Shown piece by piece: positions 54,601-64,000 of a stretch of 64,000 nucleotides of DNA (position 1 is its first letter; each line of letters begins with the position of its first letter). The notes below the pieces were generated by a model. The model was not told the DNA's origin. It saw only the letters and a program-made list of their open reading frames with translations, and made no database searches. Source of the DNA: Linnemannia elongata. Lineage: Eukaryota; Mortierellomycota; Mortierellomycetes; Mortierellales; Mortierellaceae. The translations under genes and the position numbers were made by a program. The stretch is from the NCBI GenBank assembly GCA_036320915.1, contig JAXBDG010000003.1, positions 682,001-746,000 on the forward strand, in the 5' to 3' direction.

Positions 54601-54612
54601 AAACAAAGCACA

Positions 54613-57600
54613 ATGTCCGGCCCTCGTCTGACAGAGTTCGTCAAGCGGCCCAACCCCGGTTCCGCCGGCAAGGCTATCAAGATCAACGCAAATTTCTTCG
54701 AAATCACCCAATTGCCAAACATCAATGTTTACCACTACGATGTCACTATCACACCCGATGTGCCCCCGCTCGTCAACCGGCGCGTCTTTGAGCACATGCT
54801 CCTCGTCTACGGCAAGTCTGACCTCGATGGCTCCCGTCCTGTCTTTGATGGTCGCAAGAACATTTTCTCACCCAGAGTGTTCCCCTTTGATAGCAAGACC
54901 TTTGACGTAAGTATTTTCATTTTCAGTGCATTGATCCCTTCTTGATATTTGTGTGAAAAGTAGACCGCACAGTAACAGAGGTTCCGAGAGAGAGAGAGAA
55001 AGAGAGAGAGAGAATTAAGGAGTGGGAAACAAATGGAACGAACAAAGGTTATTGTGGAACCTTTACTTCCTACCTGGACCATACGCCTCACATCCACATC
55101 CACATCTTTTGTTTCAAGGTTGTATGAAAAATGGAATAGGGGTCATTTTTCGTTCAATTGTTCTAATGCAAGTATTTATTCATACCCTTACATCTTTTAA
55201 ATATTTACTATATAGATCACTTTGCCTGAGGATGAGGTCCCGAAAGGTGTCGTCCCCCGTCGCCCCCCTCGTGCCTTCAAGGTCAAGATTAAGAAGGCCT
55301 CCGAGATCAACCTTGAGGAGCTTCACCGTTTCCTCAACGCCAAGTCAGCTCTCAGCCCTAACTGTCTCACCGCCATTATGGCGTTGGATATCCTCATCCG
55401 CCATAAACCCGCGATGCTCTACTCGAGCGTCGGTCGTTCGTTTTTCACCCCCGATGGCGCCCAGCCCTTGTATGGAGGTGTTGAAGTCTGGAACGGTTTC
55501 TACCAGTCCGCTAGACCTACATTGGGTAAGTCGTCAAATACGAACAATAGAAAGCCTTCGTTGCTTTTCAAAGGAGTTTGTTGAATGGCACTTGATGCCC
55601 TATTTAATACCATAACCTTCACTAAACAACAACAACAATAATAATGACAACTCCTCTTAGGCCGCATGATGATCAATTTGGATGTCGCCGCGACCGCCTA
55701 CTACCAGTCGGGGTCACTCTTGGAGCTGGCTGTCAAAATACTGGATCGCCGAAACATTGGTAAGGAGATTATTTTGGGCGCATCAGACCATCGCACTGCA
55801 ATTGTAATTCAGTTCTTCACCACATTTGCAGTGCTCCATGTTCAATCTTCTGACCACTCTCTTGTGTTTTATACGTTTTCTTGTAGATGATTTGCGTCGC
55901 GGGTTCACAGATCGTGATCGCGCCAAACTAGAAAAGAATCTCCGAGGCCTGCTCATTAAAGTCACTCATCGCAGTGAAGTGAAGCGTAGGTTCAAGATAA
56001 CCAAGTTGACTCCCACCCCCGCAAGTTCGACATCATTCATGAAGGAGAATACCAAGACCGATGTCGCCACCTACTTTTTCCAAACGTATGGCAGACGTCT
56101 GCAATATCCCTTTATGCCCTGTGTCGTGACCGGCAGGGACGTTTTCCTTCCCATGGAGATCTGCAGTGTCATCGAGGTAATATACTGGAGCCCAAAAGGA
56201 AAAAAAAAAAGCGTTCGATATAGGCTAGAATGTCTCTTGGTATCTATTTTGACAATAACTCTTCTTGTTCTTCCGTTCCTTTGTTGAATGATATAGGGCC
56301 AGCGCCACATTAGGAAGTTGAACGAGAAGCAGACGGCGGATATGATCAAGTTTACTTGCCAGCCTCCCCAGGTTCGCGCCAACAAGATCAAGGATGGCCT
56401 CAAGATTCTCAACTACCACGAGAACGAATTCCTTAACGATTTCGGCATGAAAGTCGCCACCGAGATGGTCCAGATCAATGGTAAAAAAATCTTACCCTTT
56501 TTTTATTGTTTCGGTAAATAATGCGGACACACCAAATTCAAATGTCTCATTTATAACTTTATCTGACCAAAGTGTGCTGGTTTTGCTTTTGATATCATAG
56601 CGCGTGTTCTGCCTGCGCCCACCATCTCGTACCACCCTTCATCCCGCCAGGCCAACTTTGTCCCTCGTGATGGTGCCTGGAATTTGCGTGACAAGCGTGT
56701 TGCCACAGGTGCCACCTTAGGCTCTTGGGGTGTTGTGGTGTTTGGTACTGAGCGCGATTTGCCCCTTACCTTCGCCCAGGCCTTCATCCGCGAGTTGATC
56801 GTCACCTGCGTCGACACCGGTATGACCATCCCCAACAAGCAGCCCCCAATCCTCTACGCCAACCCACACGGAGACATTGAGGGCAGTCTCAAAAACGCCT
56901 GGATGCGTGCCGGCAATGCCGTCAAGTCACAACCCCAGCTCCTGGTCTGCGTATTGCCCAACACCGGTGTGCCCTTGTACGCAGAGATCAAACGTGTCAG
57001 TGACACTGTCATTGGCATCCCTACCCAGTGTGTCCAAATGTCGCACACTCGTGTCCCTAAGAAGCAGTATTGCGCGAACGTCTGCCTGAAGATCAACGTC
57101 AAGCTTGGAGGCATGAATGCTTTTTTGTCCCCCCAGCAGACCCCATTCTTGACCCAGAAACCCACCATTCTGTTTGGTGCCGATGTCAGCCACCCTTCGC
57201 CTGGTGACACCACCCGTCCCTCTATCGCGTCTCTGGTTGGCTCCATGGATGCCAAGGCCGCCCGATATGCTGCCACCGTCCGTGTCCAGACCGCCAGGAC
57301 CGAGACCATTGCCGATCTTGGAGGCATGGTTGTGGAGTTGTTGCGTACTTTCTTCCAGACCTGCGGTCAGAAGCCCGAGCGCATCTTGTTCTACCGTGAT
57401 GGTGTGTCCGAGGGTCAGTTTGCTGAGGTCTTGCGATCTGAAGTCGCGTCTGTCCGTGCCGCCTGCACCACCCTGGATGCCAACTATAAGCCCACAATCA
57501 CATTTGTCGTTGTCCAGAAACGTCATCATGCCCGTTTCTTCCCTGCAAGACGTGAAGAGGGAGACCGCAATGGAAACTGTATGGCGGGAACGGTCGTCGA

Positions 57601-58041
57601 CACTGGCATTGTACACCCTTTCGAATTTGACTTTTATTTGCAGTCGCACGCCGGTCTGCATGGTACTTCTCGCCCAACACATTACCACGTTCTATACGAC
57701 GAGAACAGGTTCACGTCGGACAGTCTGCAGGAGTTCACTTACAAGTTGTGCCACTTGTACGCCCGATGCACCCGAACTGTCTCCCTTGTCCCCGCCGCGT
57801 ACTACGCTCATCTGGTCGCTGCCCGCGCGCGCTTCCATTCTAAGGGCGAGCGTTGGTCGGACACAGAGTCCAGCGAGAGCAATGCCGATGAGAGTACTTA
57901 CCTCGCCGTCAAGCCTGATCTCCTCCGTGGTAAGATTCCCTTATTCTTTTATCAGCTTCTATTGTTTACGTTTGGTTGAACATATCACTCATCATTCCTT
58001 TCACTTTTTTTTTTCTTCACTTAGTCATGTACTTTATGTAA
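54613..58041 (+). CDS. AGO: Argonaute, slicer type
   Basis: Core RNA-interference protein that binds small RNAs and cuts complementary RNA. Seven exons: 54613-54906, 55216-55525, 55661-55759, 55887-56176, 56297-56480, 56601-57929 and 58025-58041, giving 840 aa; the last exon encodes only VMYFM, the typical Ago end. Domain order: N domain, linker, PAZ (CVVTGRDVFLPMEICSVIEGQR in part, FLPMEICSV), MID (GTERDLP..., CVLPNTGVPLYAEIKRVSD in part) and PIWI. The catalytic tetrad is complete: Asp in FGADVSHPSPGD, Glu in RTETIADL, Asp in YRDGVSEGQF and His in AAYYAHLVAARAR. The MID loop has YAEIKRVSDTVIGIPTQC in the QxxK position. All junctions are in phase. RNAi capability of this organism is therefore likely; no Dicer or RdRP is in the window. 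Confidence 0.96.
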
Positions 58042-58484
58042 AAAAAAAAACAAAAAAAACAAACCGACATAGGGCAAGGCGGCCCACCAGTCTTCGAGAC
58101 AAAAAAAATAACACCACCATTTTCCCCCCACCTCCTCTCATTCCCAATGAACATGGAGACAAGGCAGGAGTCAACACATGAATCAAATATCAAATATCAA
58201 ATATCAAGAGAAGAGGAAAGAACAATAGTATATGCAATTAGTACCAATTTACGTTAAGAGTGGAGTGTTTAGGAGCCTCACAATATGTTTTTTGTATGAT
58301 CGAAAGCCTGGGACTTGTTCTTTGACTTTGGAGCATGCGAGAAAGGCAGCAATAAAAAGAGTTTTTTTTTTTTTTTTTTTTTTTTGTTCTTTTGATTTAT
58401 TGAAAATGAAAGGTGGATCGCAAATGGCCACACCTTATTCCCCGTCGACCATTGTCATTTTTATTTTCAGTTTTTACATGTCTC
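58042..58484. other. Convergent intergenic region AGO / esterase D
   Basis: About 440 bases with a T-run near 58362-58385 and tandem ATCAAAT units (58183-58206); no gene. Confidence 0.45.
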
Positions 58485-60372
58485 TTAGTGAGAAAGAGTA
58501 AGACCGAGAGCCTTGGCGTGGTGGTCGACGTGGTCGTTGGCAAAGGTGGAGATAAAGAAGTATCCGTGGTCGTATCCGTCCTGGTAGCGGATCGTGAACT
58601 GGTTCTCGAGTCCTTCCTTCTTGACAAATTCGATCAAATCTTCAGTGTGCAAGTTGTCCTTCAAGAACTTGTCTCCCGTGCCCTATTATATTCGTAACAT
58701 AATAAAAAGTGAGTTAGAGAGGAATAAGAAAAAACAAAAGGGAGTATTCTAATGCTAACGCTACTACACTTTTTTTTTTCCGTTGGTTTTTCGTTGCTGA
58801 TTGCGAAAGAAAAAAAGAAGTGAGTACTACTTACCTGATCGATGAGGACGTTGATGTCGGTGCGGAGGGTCTTTTGGGCATGGTGGAGCTTGAAGAGCTC
58901 GATAGAGTCGTATTCCTTCCAGGTCGACTCATCATCGCCCAAGTACTTCGGCAGAGCGAAGCGGCCCCAGTTTGCCTTTGTCATGTGCAGAATAGGTGCG
59001 AACGCTGAGACCGACTATTGTTTAGGAGATACAAATAAGAACATGGGGAATGATTGGTTGTTAGATTTGTTGGAGATTGGGAGGTCCCAGCGATTTTTTT
59101 TTGTGTTAACTTGTGATGGGGCAGCTGGGATTCGTCCCTTGGCATGGTTTGTTCCTGCGTTTGGAGGGGGGGGGGGGGGTTTACCTTGTAGGCGGTTTGG
59201 TTCTTGAGGAAGATGGTCAAGGCTCCGTGGCCACCCTAGCGGATACATGTGTCGAACAGGTAAGAGAAAGTTAGCACTGGGGGTGTGTGACAAGTGGCCA
59301 AACAAATCGCATCTCCTCGCAACACAGTTGCCAGTTGCTTGGTTTCGACAAATACCATAGAGTGACCAGTGATCGATGAACGAGAGATATCCTAAATCGA
59401 AAAAAAAAGAAAGAAAACCGTAAACAAGGTGAGTGAAAGGTTGGACTGATAGCTTATCTTGATCACAAATAATCCATCCATTGATAATTCCTGAAAAATA
59501 ACCGATCGAAAAGGTCCGAGAACACATACGATGGGGAGGTTGGCAGAAAGGACCTGGGGCAACTCCTTGGAGATGTAGTCGTACATCTTCCAGTTCTTGT
59601 TCCATGGAGCCTGAGTAGCGTTCAAGTAGAATCCAGCACCTATGGAAATTCACGACAGAGGAATGCACAACGTAAATAATTAGAATGCGAATGCATGAAG
59701 GATGCCGCAGCACAGTCGACTCGGATGTGGGGGAGGAGGATGGATCCTTCAGTTAAGGTAACGAAAGGGCACTTACTGTATCCAATGTCCTCTCTGGCAC
59801 CAGCCTCAGCGAAATCAACGCCACCTAAGATGTCATATTTTTCAGTGGAAAAAACGTAAAATCCATGTTAGCCGAACCATCCATCTCAAAACGATCTCAT
59901 TTGCCAGCAACGTATACTAGCAAAAAAAAACGGTTAGATGTACGGAAACATTACGAGGGGAGGTGTCGGGGAAGACCAAGGCGAGTCCGTACTGAGCAGC
60001 CCTGGAAGCAGCACCGGCTTTCTGAGCAAAGTTGTCCTCAGTCGATGTCAATCCTCCCAAGCAGTAAAGCACCTAGATTTTCCCACGTTCCATACAGTAG
60101 CATCAGTACTTCGTATTAGAAACCATCGAGCTACAGTAATGCGAACGCAAGGTACGATCAATTGATTGTCATAACAATAAGAGTAAAAGTTATAATGTGT
60201 TGGAGGGGTAGCGTTGGTAGGTACGTACGGGAACTTTGGTCTGGTGCTCGGCGGCGGTCTTGGGGAGGAAGACGTTGAAAGTCATGGTGCATTGGTTGAC
60301 GGCCGAGACGTGGGTGTACTTTGTGAGGAGTCCTCCAAAGTGCTTGCTCTGCGAGACTAGGGTGAGAGTCAT
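58485..60372 (-). CDS. FGH: S-formylglutathione hydrolase (esterase D)
   Basis: Hydrolyses S-formylglutathione to formate and glutathione in formaldehyde detoxification. Eight exons (minus): 60229-60372, 59955-60072, 59777-59824, 59530-59639, 59356-59391, 59185-59235, 58835-59014 and 58485-58682, giving 294 aa (family 280-300). Seen: TMTFNVFLPK, VPVLYCLGGLTSTEDNF, FPDTSPRGVDF (rebuilt over an intron), GYSAGFYLNATQAPW, the nucleophile GHSMGGHG split exactly after Met by an intron, ISAFAPI-like VSAFAPILHMTKANWG, DQGTGDKFL with the acid, and GYDHGYFFI with the His. Exons 5 (36 nt) and 6 (51 nt) are very small, so the gene has no long open frame in the middle. The intron after exon 6 carries a G14 run. 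Confidence 0.94.
59166..59179 (+). repeat. Poly(G) run of 14 in an esterase D intron
   Basis: Directly beside the donor of intron 6 (minus strand poly(C) just inside the intron). Confidence 0.85.
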
Positions 60373-60993
60373 CTTTATTGAATGTGTTTGAGGCAAAGGG
60401 GTTTGTGAATGTGAGACGATGGTGAATGGAATGAAGTAAGAGATCAAAAGAACGAGAGACGCGTTTGCGTCCATCGATTTTCATCGTTACGCCAGAAAAT
60501 GTGACCACTTTCAACATCTTTTAGTCGGTGAGTGAACGAATGAGGGGGACGCGCCTTGCAGGTAGGCAGGCGGCGTATCCTCCTTGCAAACAATAAAAAA
60601 AAGTCGATAAACAGTTGTACGGTGCTCAAAGCTGTTGGAAAAAAAAGTAAATTACGTACGTTTGTACGCACCGCCATAGCTTCAGTACTTGACAACGTGG
60701 GAGTGCCATACCCAATAAAAGGCAATGTGAATGACCCCCATTTTCTTGCGCTGTTGGTAGTCGGTGAACATTCTTTTGCCACAACGATTCCATTGCGGCG
60801 CGCCCACAGGTTCCTTTTCCTTCTCTTGGTCTTGTGAAAAAAAACGTGCTAATTCAGAACTGAAAAAAGTACACACAGTGAATAAAAAATAAAGCCCCAA
60901 AAAGGCGTGGACATAAATAAGGTCAGGCAATACTTCCATACATACTGTCAATCGTATTCTTCGCTGTCTTTCGAATAAAAAAATACAAAAGCT

Positions 60994-61251
60994 ATGGCTA
61001 CCGTCCAACAGCAGATTCTTCTCCTCCTGCAACCAAGACGTCTTCAAAGGCGCACCGCTAAACCAGCGACTTTTCCGATTGATCGGACACCAGTAGCAGC
61101 CCTGGGAACTAGACCCGTGGCACGGAGTATCCTCAGGTTAAACCCCAAAGGACTTGCCAGCAACATTCCAATCATCATCTTCACTCAAGACCCGCGATAC
61201 CCGAGTATATCCATCCTTGCAAACTGTGGCGAGCTCTATGTGCACAGTTAG
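60994..61251 (+). CDS. Possible small gene, function unknown
   Basis: An 85-codon frame with a plain ATG. The product starts MATVQQQILLLLQPRRLQRR, is basic in its first third and ends ISILANCGELYVHS. Codon use looks ordinary and the composition is not low-complexity, unlike other intergenic frames nearby. No family recognised. It may be a relic or chance. Confidence 0.25.
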   Translation: MATVQQQILLLLQPRRLQRRTAKPATFPIDRTPVAALGTRPVARSILRLNPKGLASNIPIIIFTQDPRYPSISILANCGELYVHS

Positions 61252-62919
61252 ACTCCACACGACATCCTCAATAAATTTAAATATGCTTGAGCCTCAGAGA
61301 CAGCACGAAAACAGGATTCGGATTGTTATCTAAGAGGGTAGGTTATCCACCAGTACCAAGTAGATGAAAAGGCAGGGCATGGGAACTGTTAGTGCTCTGG
61401 TGGCAAGGGTGATCGGAGGCGTGTCCTGGATACCCAATGTCAAACATACATATGAATGGGCGTTTGTTCATTCAGATCTGATAAATAAACATCATGGTCA
61501 TTCGTTTCTATTTTCCTCACCGCTGAACAATGGTCAAGATGAATATTATAAAGAGTGCTGCGGGCCGAGCAATTGATCGATTTGGGTGGGTTGTATGAAC
61601 GATCGAACATTTCAGGGACATTCCTTCAAGCCACCCACCATCCGTTCCTGAATCGCTGACTCGGGCGGCTAGGTTATTGGCTGCGCGACAGTTATCCCTA
61701 GATCATCCACTTTGACATTCCGCTAAAAGCTTTCTTTGGTTGCCACATGAATAGTTAATTCATATCAACGGTACAATCAAATCATTGCGTGTCTTTACCA
61801 GTGGTTTGTTTTGCTATAAAAAAAATACCACAAAGAATGTCAGTATTTAATGAATGGTTTTTGGCAAAGGTAATAAAGGCTGTTGCAAATGAGCTTGGGG
61901 AGAGAGCCTCGCAAGAATAGGTATGCACGGTCGTGGGTTCTGTTGCACATAAATAAAAATGAAAATCGCGCCCCAGCTCACAACTCTCGCAAGTGCCTTA
62001 AATCATGTAAAACGCGCGTTCGATGCTCACACGCTCACTTGCCCCCTTCATTCCTTTCGCGGTCGCACGGTTGAAACGCTTGACTATGTTACAAAATCCC
62101 AAGCACTACTCTACCAAAAGAGCAGCTAGTTGCCCTAGTCTGAGAAAAATGTATCAACACGTCTCTACAAAAACGACTGCCATCTCCTTAGGACTGGAGA
62201 CTGTTACTGTAGTCTGGCCCAACACCAAAAAAAGAAGGCTCTTCCTTTTCTGCTCGTTCAGATGGTGGCAGTTTCCCTTCTCTCCCCTTCTCTTCACTCT
62301 CTCCTTCTCCTGTTTGCCATCTTACTATATTCTCTCCTTCCTTTTCCTTCCCTCACTGTCCCCTCTTTTTCACCCCCTTCCTTTCTCTCCGTTGTAGTGC
62401 GTATTTTTTAATTCTTGGCAAGCAGGGATGGATAGGTACCTCGCGGCAAAGAAAAAAAAAGTGGCACGTTGTTTTTCGCCATCTAGTTTGCTAATGCATA
62501 CTTGTTGCCGTTGTACGTTTGGATGTGCTTGTGTCATTGTGCTCGGATCTTTTTTCCTAGTTGCCGGAAGGTTGTGACCAAAAGGCAAAAACACCGAACG
62601 AAGAACGAGAGATGGAGATAGAGATGTACGAGATTGAGAATGGAGGAAACAAGACAAAGAGAGAGAGAGAGAGAGAGAAAGGGGACCAGGAGAGAAGGAA
62701 ACGACGAAGGTTTGTCCGGCCTGGCATTTCTATCTTAGGAATTTGTCTGTTGTTGTTGCCATTGCCTCCCTTCTTTCTGCGACTTATTTTTCAACCACAA
62801 CAAAAATAACAATGACATGGCGCTCGTTCGCCCTCCCCCCTTGCTCAACTCCTATGCGTTAAACCGGACTGACTTACATTACTCTGACTGCTGCTACTCT
62901 TTTCCTTGCATTTCCTCGA

Positions 62920-62940
62920 TAATAATAATAATAATAATAA
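62920..62940 (+). repeat. (AAT)n microsatellite
   Basis: About seven trinucleotide units, followed by an A run. Confidence 0.85.
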
Positions 62941-63620
62941 AAAAAAGCTCCTTGAACCTCCTTGCCGTCCTTGCCTGCAAGACACACACAGGAAAAACTA
63001 GATCGATACCAACATGCCTGGGCAGAACTGGCAGACAAGGAAATGTCATGGATCCCTCTCTCTTCGTCTCTTTATGTTCTCGTTGGCTATCTTCATTGTT
63101 CGCCCATCTCATTAGTACACTTGTCGCTCCAGAAGGGAGCCATTCAATCGTTATATTGAGCACTGGAGTACTGTGACATGGCTGCCTACTCCACACTAAA
63201 GATGTAATATTGTATTCGAGTGATACACTTCAAGGAGAGAACCAGACAGAAGCTCGAAGGACAACAAAAAAAGAAAGGCCCCGTTTACTTCTAAAGGTCC
63301 TTTTTGTACTTATAGCAACCTGCCTATTTTTTCATTGCTCCCGCTTTTTTTCTTTAACAACCCCCCCCTCCGCTCTCCTTCCCCTCTTCATCCTCCTCAT
63401 CTTCTTCACTTCAACCTCTTTTTGCTTGTTACGTCCCCCATAAAGCACACCTATCTTCTTTGTCTCCCTCACCTCTATCCTTTTCCTCTTTCTTCTCTTC
63501 TTCACTTTCAACGTCAGTTCACCACCACAACAAAAACCCAACCCGCCGTACATAACCACGTCCTTCTCAAACCTCTCTCCCCTACACTACTCAACCTCCC
63601 TTCTACCAACACATACTAAA

Positions 63621-64000
63621 ATGGCAATCACACGTTACTGGATGGTGCTGGCCGCCGTGTTACTTGCACAGTCAGCAATGGCCCACATGTCACTCTTGTA
63701 CCCCATGGCTCGAGGATCGATCGGCGACAAGAGGCAGTTTGACTTTGAGGCACATGCCTTTATCGGTTACAACCGCAAGCGCACTCTCCCCTGCAATGGA
63801 TATAACAAGGTCGGACCCATTACCAAGCTCAAGGCTGGTCAGATCGTTAACGTAAGTTGGTGCAATGGGCAGTTGTATAGCTGTAGAGTTGAGATTGTTT
63901 CTATGGTCGAGAGTGCCATCACTAACATGGGCTTTATCATATTCTCCGTATATCTTGTATTGGTATTGACAGACACGATTTTGGGGCCCTGCGCTGAAGG
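63621..64000 (+). CDS. Secreted LPMO-like protein (5' part; continues past window)
   Basis: Exon 1 is 63621-63851; exon 2 starts at 63973 and runs off the end. The first 21 residues are a signal peptide (MVLAAVLLAQSAMA). Cleavage after Ala would leave an N-terminal His (HMSLLYPMARG), the first ligand of the copper His-brace in lytic polysaccharide monooxygenases. GDKRQFDFEAHAFIGYN, LPCNGYNKVGPITKLKAGQIVN and RFWGPALK follow, a pattern I recall from uncharacterised secreted LPMO-like proteins of Mortierella and Rhizopus. The second brace His and the Tyr/Phe are beyond the window, so enzyme class (AA11-like or related) cannot be fixed. Confidence 0.7.
   Translation, partial: MAITRYWMVLAAVLLAQSAMAHMSLLYPMARGSIGDKRQFDFEAHAFIGYNRKRTLPCNGYNKVGPITKLKAGQIVNVSWCNGQLYSCRVEIVSMVESAITNMGFIIFSVYLVLVLTDTILGPCAE

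Larger units (their letters stand above)
53066..54612. promoter_or_regulatory. Leader/promoter region of the Argonaute gene
   Basis: About 1.5 kb with simple repeats: T27 (53257-53283), a CTCA tetranucleotide array (53841-53910) and, directly before the start codon, an A-rich tract. No coding region recognised. Confidence 0.5.
60373..63620. other. 3.2-kb gene-poor region between divergent genes
   Basis: Apart from a doubtful 85-codon frame at 60994, nothing is recognised. The last 300 bases before 63621 are a CT-rich leader; (AAT)n lies at 62920-62940 and (GA)n near 62660-62680. Confidence 0.45.

Noticed and set aside
56927..57688. A 253-codon frame antisense to Argonaute
   Set aside because: It mirrors the PIWI coding region, where codon bias opens the other strand.
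1..64000. CRISPR arrays, bacterial operons, rRNA genes or viral genes
   Set aside because: None seen. The repeats are microsatellites, homopolymers or transposon sub-terminal motifs without CRISPR-like spacing.

Overview
The window is a gene-dense stretch of nuclear DNA from an early-diverging filamentous fungus. Several traits point to Mucoromycota, most likely Mortierellomycotina (Mortierella, Linnemannia, Podila and relatives): almost all protein genes carry short GT-AG introns (about 60-300 nt), leaders are CT-rich, the products are typical of zygomycete fungi (secreted LPMO-like protein, Argonaute, Opi3, Vma9, fungal tRNA ligase), and there is a relic of a NACHT/STAND-WD40 gene. The placement is inferred from gene content only. 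Coding exons were joined by hand, and reading phase was checked across every junction.

Layout. 1-8 kb: 3' part of a tRNA ligase (TRL1), peptidyl-tRNA hydrolase, chaperonin subunit CCT3. 8-13 kb: translation factor eEF1B-gamma and a PRPP synthetase, both on the minus strand. 13-19 kb: an FYR-domain nuclear protein, a decayed WD40 gene tail, and a mitochondrial ADCK1/Mcp2-type ABC1 kinase. 19.9-23.2 kb: a complete hAT DNA transposon with an exact 8-bp target duplication, CAGNG-type ends, sub-terminal motif arrays and an apparently intact transposase. It lies 74 bp before the start codon of a bacterial-style bifunctional chorismate mutase/prephenate dehydratase (23.3-24.9 kb). 25-31.5 kb: OPI3, a Cdc2/CDK1 kinase, EIF1AD and VMA9. 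34.6-44.3 kb: a probably N-myristoylated methyltransferase-like protein, a small acidic protein with a CCIIS CaaX end, a Bem46/ABHD13 hydrolase, a TMEM70-like mitochondrial protein and a divergent septin-like GTPase. 44.5-44.8 kb: two divergent class II tRNA genes, Leu(CAA) and Ser(AGA). 45.3-47.7 kb: an O-fucosyltransferase-like type II membrane protein whose frame is broken once. 51.9-58 kb: an F-box-like protein and a full slicer-type Argonaute. 58.5-60.4 kb: S-formylglutathione hydrolase. 63.6 kb to the end: the start of a secreted LPMO-like gene.

Most genes are single-copy housekeeping genes and do not form a pathway cluster. Functional links are loose: tRNA ligase, peptidyl-tRNA hydrolase, eEF1B-gamma, EIF1AD and two tRNAs serve translation; ADCK1/Mcp2, TMEM70-like and OPI3 serve mitochondrial or phospholipid biology. 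The accessory signals are the hAT element with its promoter-proximal insertion, the WD40 relic, three proteins with unusual membrane-anchor or insert architecture, and several gene-structure oddities (a GC-AG intron, a probable split start codon, one frameshift).

Nothing here proves a wholly new system. The best candidates for follow-up are the bifunctional P-protein with its transposon-modified promoter, the CCIIS-tailed orphan protein, the myristoylated methyltransferase and the lone septin-like GTPase.
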